This document shows positions 58,975-64,000 of a DNA stretch of 64,000 nucleotides, in pieces. Numbering within the stretch: the stretch's first letter is position 1; each line of letters starts with the position of its first letter. The stretch is taken from the NCBI GenBank assembly GCA_030533445.1, contig CM060083.1:28384666-28448665 (forward strand), written 5' to 3'. The position numbers and the translations under genes were made by a program. Origin of the DNA: Cyprinodon diabolis (taxonomy: Eukaryota > Chordata > Actinopteri > Cyprinodontiformes > Cyprinodontidae). The notes below the pieces were generated by a model. It saw only the letters and a list, made by a program, of their open reading frames with translations, ran no database searches and was not told the origin of the DNA.

Positions 58975-59768
58975 TGTTGGGATCCTGAGGCTTGCCCACC
59001 AGAGGGCGCCGAGGATCCCCTCCTGATTGTCTGTTCACCGGTTTGGTTCTGGAGATCCACCTTTCTCCAGCAGAGAGCGCCCTGGGTCTCCTGAGATGAA
59101 GCCACCTACACACCTGCGGCTCATCCACCTTATTAGGAGACCAGCTTTATAAGCAGCGGCCAGACCTGTCTTCAGTGCCAGAGTGTTGCCAAGTTTTGGT
59201 TAGCGGAACCTGAGCCTCAGCCAGAATTTTGAATTTCAGTCTACTCTGGAGAGTAACCTGATTCTAAGCAGTCTTTGTCTTCTCTGCTCATAGGAAAACC
59301 CGTTTGAAGCCTGTAGCTCTGGAGGAGCTCATGTCAGGAAACCTGCCTGCCTACTCAGAGAAGCCAAACTGAAGATCCTCAGTCTGTGTCTCCCGGTTAG
59401 TTCTCTGGAGAGAACTAGGAGAACCACTCAAGGTCTGAACCTCGCTAGTCTGAAGCTGAACTCTGCCATTGCTAGGCTCTCTGCTGAACCCACAGCCTCT
59501 GGACCCAACCGTTTCCCTCACTCCACCGTTCAGTCTGAACCTCATCAGGTACAAATCTGAATCAAGACTCTATCTGGATATCACTGTTACCTGGATAACC
59601 AAACAAATACCTCTCTGCAGATTACTCTGTGAAACCAGTCCCGGACCAGTACCAGAACCAGTGCAAAATTTACCCTGTGTGTGTTTTACCTTAATAAACT
59701 GTTTAACTTTTCCCCCGGACTCCGTGGTGTGTTCTGCATATGGCTTTAATCAGAAAGCCCTCATGACA
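58975..59768 (+). repeat. 5' LTR
   Basis: Begins TGTTGGGATCC and ends CTCATGACA. Contains the promoter and self-primer annotated separately, and AATAAACTG near 59693. Confidence 0.95.
59148..59187 (+). promoter_or_regulatory. LTR core promoter and self-primer segment
   Basis: TATAAG at 59148-59153 places a transcription start about 29 nt on, at 59177. The sequence there, GCCAGAGTGTT (59177-59187), is perfectly complementary to 59770-59780 just after the LTR. This is what Tf1/sushi-type self-priming needs: the 5' end of the RNA folds back onto the binding site and acts as the primer. The start site is predicted, not measured. Confidence 0.78.
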
Positions 59769-59769
59769 G

Positions 59770-59780
59770 AACACTCTGGC
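59770..59780 (+). promoter_or_regulatory. Self-priming binding site
   Basis: AACACTCTGGC, one base after the 5' LTR, perfectly complementary over 11 nt to the predicted RNA start. No TGG-initiated tRNA-type primer site lies at the LTR boundary, in agreement with self-priming. Confidence 0.8.
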
Positions 59781-59936
59781 CACAAACAGAACCCAGCAGA
59801 CACCCTACGGAGGTTGGTAGAGGAGCAAGCTGATTAGATCCATGAAAACGATTCAACCTTCCGTTAGTTAAACATCCGATTGGAATTAATAATCCAAACT
59901 TTTTCAAGAATCTGCAGGCTTCGTGGGAATCGCAAC

Positions 59937-60575
59937 ATGGCGCCAGCTCAACTTCCGGTTCCTGAGTCAACTCCGCCTCAAGGATCAGAGCAAGTTTCGT
60001 CACTTCCGGAATCCGGTCCGTCACTTCCTACACTCCGTCTCTCACTTCCTGAAAGGTATTCTGGCATACCTAGTAGGTTGAACGGGTTCCTGCTTCAGTG
60101 CAAAATGTTTTTTGAACTCTCTCCCTCCAGTTTCCCAAACGACAAGGAAAAAATAACATTTATTTTATCACGATTATCAGGAAAGGCCCGCAAGTGGGGA
60201 CAGACCAGTTTTTCTTCTGAAACCAGCACATATGAACATTTTTTGAAGGAATTTTCTCTTACTTTTTCTAAATCTGCTAAATCCCAGGGTCTGTCTAACT
60301 TCAAACAGGGGGATAGATCTGTAGAAGATTTTTCCATTGAATTCCGGGTCAGAGCCGCTACTTCCGGTTGGACTAATTCCATGCTGAGAAACATTTACCT
60401 CCACGCCTTAAATGACAATATTAAGAATGAGTTGTCAAAAACCGAGGAACCTGAAACCCTAGATGAGCTCATTTGTATAGCAGACCACCTGGATAACAAA
60501 ATACGAACCAGATCCAGGACCCCAGTCCAACCCAGCTCAACCCAGCTCAGTCCAGTCCAGCTCATTCCAGTATAG
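59937..60575 (+). CDS. Sushi-type Gag protein
   Basis: A 212-residue frame from the first in-frame ATG. After a Pro/Ser/Gln-rich N terminus (about residues 1-35), the retrotransposon Gag domain follows: LPERYSGIPSRLNGFLLQC, FPNDKEKITFILSRLSGKA, a KWG block, then FKQGDRSVEDFSIEFRVRAA and GWTNSMLRNIYLHALNDNIK. This pattern is that of the Ty3/gypsy sushi group, the source of vertebrate PEG10/RTL-type genes. The domain would form the particle shell. No CCHC zinc knuckle follows. The stop is TAG at 60573-60575 and the same frame stays open beyond it to 62735. TAG lies in a CAG-rich repeat, so a CAG-to-TAG change is the simplest explanation; readthrough is the alternative. Confidence 0.88.
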   Translation: MAPAQLPVPESTPPQGSEQVSSLPESGPSLPTLRLSLPERYSGIPSRLNGFLLQCKMFFELSPSSFPNDKEKITFILSRLSGKARKWGQTSFSSETSTYEHFLKEFSLTFSKSAKSQGLSNFKQGDRSVEDFSIEFRVRAATSGWTNSMLRNIYLHALNDNIKNELSKTEEPETLDELICIADHLDNKIRTRSRTPVQPSSTQLSPVQLIPV

Positions 60576-62735
60576 CCCAGTTCTGTCCAGTCTAGTCCTG
60601 TCCAGTCCAGTCCAGTCCAGACCAGTCCAGATCAGTCCCGCCCAGTACAGCTCTGTACAGCCCTGTTCAGTCAATCTCAGCCCGTTTTAGTCCGTTTCAG
60701 TCACCACTTACACGACCACCAGTTAGAACCATCCATTAGGAAACTTAAAATCAAACCACAGATCACAACCCGAAGAGTCAGACCTCCCGTAGTCCATGAG
60801 TCTGACCTTTGGAACTTCTATTACGGGGATAGAGATGATCTCTTCCCCTTCTTGTCACCTCATATTGAACCCATTAGTCTTACTCCTCAGCCCATGGGCA
60901 ATTCAGCTAAACCTGCACCTGAACCCACTTGCACACCAGATAGTTTGTTGTCTAAATCAGTCTATAAACCAGAACCCATTAGTCCAGCCTCTGAGTACCC
61001 CCGACGTAAGAGACGGCGTCGCCGTAAGCCCGCTCTGCGCCGTCTAGAGACCCCTGTACTAGCTCTGAGCCGTCTAGAGACCCCTGAGCCAGCCCTGAGC
61101 CGTCTTGAGTCAGCTCTGTGCCATTCTGAAACCCCTGAGTCAGGTCTGTGCCGTTTAGAGACCCCTGAACCAGCTCTGAGCAGTCTAGAGACCCCTGAGC
61201 CAGTTCTGTGCCGTCTAGAGACTCCTGAGTTAGCTGTGTGCCGTCTAGAGACCCCTGAGTTAGCTCTGTGCCATCCAGAGACCCCTGAGTTAGCTCCGTG
61301 CCGTCCGGAGACCCCTGAGTTAGCTCTGTACCGTCCAGAGACCCCTGACCAGAACTTTAAAGAGGAGTCCGAATTCGAGGTATGTGATTTTACGCCTCCT
61401 AGGACCTCTCTGCAGGCGCTCCTGACCGCCAAGAGTCCTCCGCGAGCATCACGAGCCACTTCTGTGACTGAACCTTTGCCGCCATGGGCGGTTTCTTCCA
61501 TGCTGGATTTGGAGCCACAGTCGGTGGTTTCCTCTGTTCCTGATGTGGAGCCACAGTTGGTGGTCTCCTCTGTTCCTGATGTGGAGCCACAGTCGGTGGA
61601 CTCCTCTGTTCCTGACCCGGAGCCGCAATCGGCTGCCTCCTCTGTTCCTGATCCAGAGCCGCAATCGGCGGCCTCCTCTGTTCCTGACCCGGAGCCGCAA
61701 TCGGCGGGCTCCTCTGTTCCTGACCCGGAGCCGCAATCGGCAGGCTCCTCTGTTCCTGACCCGGAGCCGCAATCGGCAGGCTCCTCTGTTCCTGATCCGG
61801 AGCCGCAATCGGCGGGCTCCTCAGTTCCTGATCCGGAGCCGCAGTCGGCGGGCTCCTCAGTTCCTGATCCGGAGCCGCTGTCGACGGTCTCCTCTCTTCC
61901 TGATCCGGAGCCGCAGTCGGCGGCCATCTCGGAGCCTGTTCCTGAGCCGCAGTCGGCGGTCATCTCGGAGCCTGTTCCTGAGCCGCAGTCGGCGGTCATC
62001 TCGGAGCCTGTTCCTGAGCCGCAGTCGGCGGTCATCTCGGAGCCTGTTCCTGAGCCGCAGTCAGCGGCCACCTCTGAAACTGTTCCTGAGTCGCTGAAGA
62101 GGGGACGGTGTTCCCCTTGGGGCTTCTTGTTAAAACTGGGGTGTCGTCCTTCTCCTAAGGTCCTGCGACGGAGGCTGAAACGTCGTCCTCCCCCAAGGAG
62201 TCAGCAGCGACAGAGATGTCATCCACCCATAACCCTCCTACATCACCTGACCCACGGCCGGCCTCCTGAACGTCTGATTCACCTCCGACCCTGCAGCCGG
62301 CCTTCAGAACCTCTGCCATGCTTTCGGCCCAGCGGTGGACCCCCTAAGATGCTGCTTCGTCTCCGGCCCCGCGGCCGGCCTCCAGAGCGTCAGCTTCGCC
62401 TCCGGCCCCATGGCCGGCCTCCAGAGCGTCAGCTTCGCCTCCGACCCCGCAGCCGGCCTCCTGAGCATCTGCCTCGCCACCGGCCCCACGGCCGGCCTCC
62501 TGAGCATCTGCCTCGCCTCCGGCCCAACGGTAGGCCTCCTGAGCATCTGTCTCGTCTCCTGCCCAGCTGCAGGCCTCCTAAACTTCTGCCACGTCTTCGG
62601 ACCTGCAGTCGACCGCCAGTGAATCGGCCTCGCCTCCGGCCCAATTGCCGGACCCCGGAACGTCGGCCATGCCTTCGGCCCCGCGGCTGGCCACCTGAGA
62701 CTGCCCCACTGCCGGCCCCATGGCCGGCCACCTGA
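60576..62735 (+). CDS. Repeat-built frame continuing gag: Pro/Glu-, Ser/Pro/Glu- and Arg/Pro-rich
   Basis: About 719 codons in the same frame as gag with no internal stop and no strong start of its own, so it is probably the C-terminal part of a long Gag. A unique stretch of about 150 residues follows the stop, including HESDLWNFYYGDRDDLFPFL. Then come three codon-phased repeats: about ten 10-residue units of the type RLETPELALC (61040-61350), about sixteen 12-residue units SSVPDPEPQSAG and ISEPVPEPQSAV (61495-62090), and about a dozen 13-residue units GRPPERQLRLRPR (62225-62720). The first two arrays are acidic, the last strongly basic. The basic array could replace a nucleocapsid in RNA binding; that is inference. 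No similarity to protease, reverse transcriptase or integrase is seen. I do not recognise the protein. Confidence 0.6.
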   Translation, partial: PSSVQSSPVQSSPVQTSPDQSRPVQLCTALFSQSQPVLVRFSHHLHDHQLEPSIRKLKIKPQITTRRVRPPVVHESDLWNFYYGDRDDLFPFLSPHIEPISLTPQPMGNSAKPAPEPTCTPDSLLSKSVYKPEPISPASEYPRRKRRRRRKPALRRLETPVLALSRLETPEPALSRLESALCHSETPESGLCRLETPEPALSSLETPEPVLCRLETPELAVCRLETPELALCHPETPELAPCRPETPELALYRPETPDQNFKEESEFEVCDFTPPRTSLQALLTAKSPPRASRATSVTEPLPPWAVSSMLDLEPQSVVSSVPDVEPQLVVSSVPDVEPQSVDSSVPDPEPQSAASSVPDPEPQSAASSVPDPEPQSAGSSVPDPEPQSAGSSVPDPEPQSAGSSVPDPEPQSAGSSVPDPEPQSAGSSVPDPEPLSTVSSLPDPEPQSAAISEPVPEPQSAVISEPVPEPQSAVISEPVPEPQSAVISEPVPEPQSAATSETVPESLKRGRCSPWGFLLKLGCRPSPKVLRRRLKRRPPPRSQQRQRCHPPITLLHHLTHGRPPERLIHLRPCSRPSEPLPCFRPSGGPPKMLLRLRPRGRPPERQLRLRPHGRPPERQLRLRPRSRPPEHLPRHRPHGRPPEHLPRLRPNGRPPEHLSRLLPSCRPPKLLPRLRTCSRPPVNRPRLRPNCRTPERRPCLRPRGWPPETAPLPAPWPAT
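61040..61350 (+). repeat. 30-bp codon-phased minisatellite
   Basis: Units resembling CTCTGTGCCGTCTAGAGACC plus CCTGAGTTAG, ten codons each. Confidence 0.85.
61495..62090 (+). repeat. 36-bp codon-phased minisatellite, two subtypes
   Basis: Units of twelve codons containing GAGCCGCAATCGGC; the subtype changes from GTTCCTGACCCGGAG to ATCTCGGAGCCTGTT near 61925. Open in several frames on both strands, which creates long false frames on the minus strand. Confidence 0.9.
62225..62720 (+). repeat. 39-bp codon-phased minisatellite
   Basis: Thirteen-codon units containing CGGCCGGCCTCC and CTTCGCCTCCGGCCC, more diverged from each other than in the 36-bp array. Confidence 0.85.
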
Positions 62736-63059
62736 GACTCCGCCCCGCTGCCGGCCCCACGGCCGGCCACCTGAGACTCTGCCTAAGAAATTGTCAGAGA
62801 CTTTCTTTGCTTTCATCCACCGTAAGTGGATCATTTTTTGTTCTGGATTCAGTTTTTGTTTTTTGCCTTCCTTGCCTTGTTCCCCCTCCGCCCACCCTGG
62901 GTGGGTTGTTTTTTGTTTTTTGGACTATGTTTTTGTTGTTTCTGGCCCTCCTTGCCCTAGTGCCCCCTCTGCCCGCCCTGGGTGGGTTGTTTTTTGTTTG
63001 CTTTTTTTTTCCTGGACTGTTCTGAGGGCGTCTGGAATCCGCCCTTGAGGGGGGGGCTC
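62736..63059 (+). other. 3' untranslated part and polypurine tract of the LTR element
   Basis: Contains two copies of a roughly 115-bp block (about 62825-62920 and 62921-63020, sharing CGCCCTGGGTGGGTTGTTTT) and ends with the G-rich tract TTGAGGGGGGGGGCTC just before the 3' LTR at 63060. Confidence 0.8.
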
Positions 63060-63852
63060 TGTTGGGATCCTGAGGCTTGCCCACCAGAGGGCGCCGAGGA
63101 TCCCCTCCTGATTGTCTGTTCACCGGTTTGGTTCTGGAGATCCACCTTTCTCCAGCAGAGAGCGCCCTGGGTCTCCTGATATGAAGCCACCTACACACCT
63201 GCGGCTCATCCACCTTATTAGGAGACCAGCTTTATAAGCAGCTGCCAGACCTGTCTTCAGTGCCAGAGTGTTGCCAAGTGTTGGTTAGCGGAACCTGAGC
63301 CTCAGCCAGAATTTTGAATTTCAGTCTACTCTGGAGAGTAACCTGATTCTAAGCAGTCTTTGTCTTCTCTGCTCATAGGAAAACCCGTTTGAAGCCTGTA
63401 GCTCTGGAGGAGCTCATGTCAGGAAACCTGCCTGCCTACTCAGAGAAGCCAAACTGAAGATCCTCAGTCTGTGTCTCCCGGTTAGTTCTCTGGAGAGAAC
63501 TAGGAGAACCACTCAAGGTCTGAACCTCGCTAGTCTGAAGCTGAACTCTGCCGTTGTTAGGCTCTCTGCTGAACCCACAGCCTCTGGACCCAACCGTTTC
63601 CCTCACTCCACCGTTCAGTCTGAACCTCATCAGGTACAAATCTGAATCAAGACTCTATCTGGATATCACTGTTACCTGGCTAACCAAACAAATACCTCTC
63701 TGCAGATTACTCTGTGAAACCAGTCCCGGACCAGTACCAGAACCAGTGCAAACTTTACCCTTAAACCTTACCCTAATAAACTGTTGAACTTTTGCCCCGG
63801 ACTCCGTGGTGTGTTCTGCATATTTTTGTTTAATCAGAAGGCCCTCATGACA
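63060..63852 (+). repeat. 3' LTR
   Basis: 793 bp, nearly identical to the 5' LTR, with the same TATA box and GCCAGAGTGTT at 63262-63272. Differences cluster near 63752-63830. Confidence 0.95.
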
Positions 63853-63857
63853 ATTAC

Positions 63858-64000
63858 ATCCATAGCATGAAGAAAAGCAGAGTGGCCACATGGTGATAGC
63901 TTTTAAATTAATAACTTAACCTTATCTTTGCCTTTGTTTTGGACCTCCTATGTTTTATGCAGTGGTGTACACATTAAAAAATCTAAATAACACCATCCCT
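63858..64000. other. Flanking AT-rich sequence
   Basis: Nothing recognised before the window ends. Confidence 0.5.

Larger units (their letters stand above)
58975..63852 (+). mobile_element. Complete LTR element of the Tf1/sushi group with gag but no pol
   Basis: A 4,878-bp element with 5-bp target duplication ATTAC (58970-58974 and 63853-63857). LTRs of 794 and 793 bp bracket an internal region of 3.3 kb with a self-primer-type binding site, a sushi-like gag frame, a long repeat-built frame, a 3' untranslated part and a G-rich polypurine tract. No protease, reverse transcriptase, RNase H or integrase motif is present in any frame. It must therefore rely on an autonomous relative's enzymes, and the LTRs (about 97% identical by eye) show that it moved in the fairly recent past. 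Confidence 0.93.

Noticed and set aside
60962..62071. 369-codon open frame on the minus strand
   Set aside because: It is the antisense of the codon-phased minisatellites; the repeat units happen to lack stops on that strand, so the frame multiplies with the array.

Overview
The window looks like repeat-dense intergenic DNA from a teleost fish. No host gene could be supported. The teleost call rests on the mix of element families, which is typical of ray-finned fish: several Tc1 transposons, an L1/Tx1-like LINE, L2 LINE tails, a Ngaro/DIRS-type tyrosine-recombinase retrotransposon, Tf1/sushi-group LTR elements, PIF/Harbinger, ISL2EU, pogo and hAT elements, a tRNA-derived SINE and a class I-like endogenous retrovirus. 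The species cannot be named from this sequence. The background between elements is AT-rich with TA, GT, CTAT and CATC microsatellites.

Layout. 1-3.4 kb: a solo LTR with target duplication and a TTAA-flanked MITE. 3.4-9.0 kb: a full-length L1-like LINE with 14-bp target duplications; ORF1 seems frameshifted, ORF2 has one stop codon, and the endonuclease has a catalytic-motif substitution. 10.8-13.1 kb: an old Tc1 holding a solo LTR and an unexplained 425-bp insert. 13.3-15.9 kb: a 5'-truncated L2 LINE (minus). 17.8-19.4 kb: an internally deleted pogo/Tigger element. 22.0-24.1 kb: a Tc1 inside a probable hAT fragment, then a SINE. 24.9-26.2 kb: a non-autonomous hAT with 8-bp target duplication. 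28.4-34.5 kb: a Ngaro/DIRS-type element (minus) with split direct repeats A1...B1-A2-B2, hit by an ISL2EU transposon that itself carries an L2 tail. 35.0-36.6 kb: a solo LTR split by a Harbinger element. 36.9-42.1 kb: three Tc1 elements, two with uninterrupted transposases. 42.7-47.4 kb: an endogenous retrovirus with about 98% identical LTRs, a large gag-pol deletion and an open env frame. 50.3-52.8 kb: a decayed Ty3/gypsy pol plus LTR (minus). 54.1-57.3 kb: two more solo LTRs and a hAT-like element. 58.2-58.9 kb: a hAT transposase remnant. 59.0-63.9 kb: a complete LTR-to-LTR Tf1/sushi-group element that has gag but no pol.

How the parts relate. The window holds layers of insertion rather than pathways. 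Some elements look young: Tc1 at 36.9 kb, Tc1 at 40.9 kb, the ERV, the L1 and the terminal LTR element. Others are old hosts for later insertions. The most unusual item is the 58975-63852 element. It has 5-bp target duplications and an 11-nt self-priming complement between its predicted transcription start and the sequence after the 5' LTR. It has a sushi-type gag, and its remaining coding space is a long frame built from three successive codon-phased minisatellites, with no protease, reverse transcriptase or integrase.
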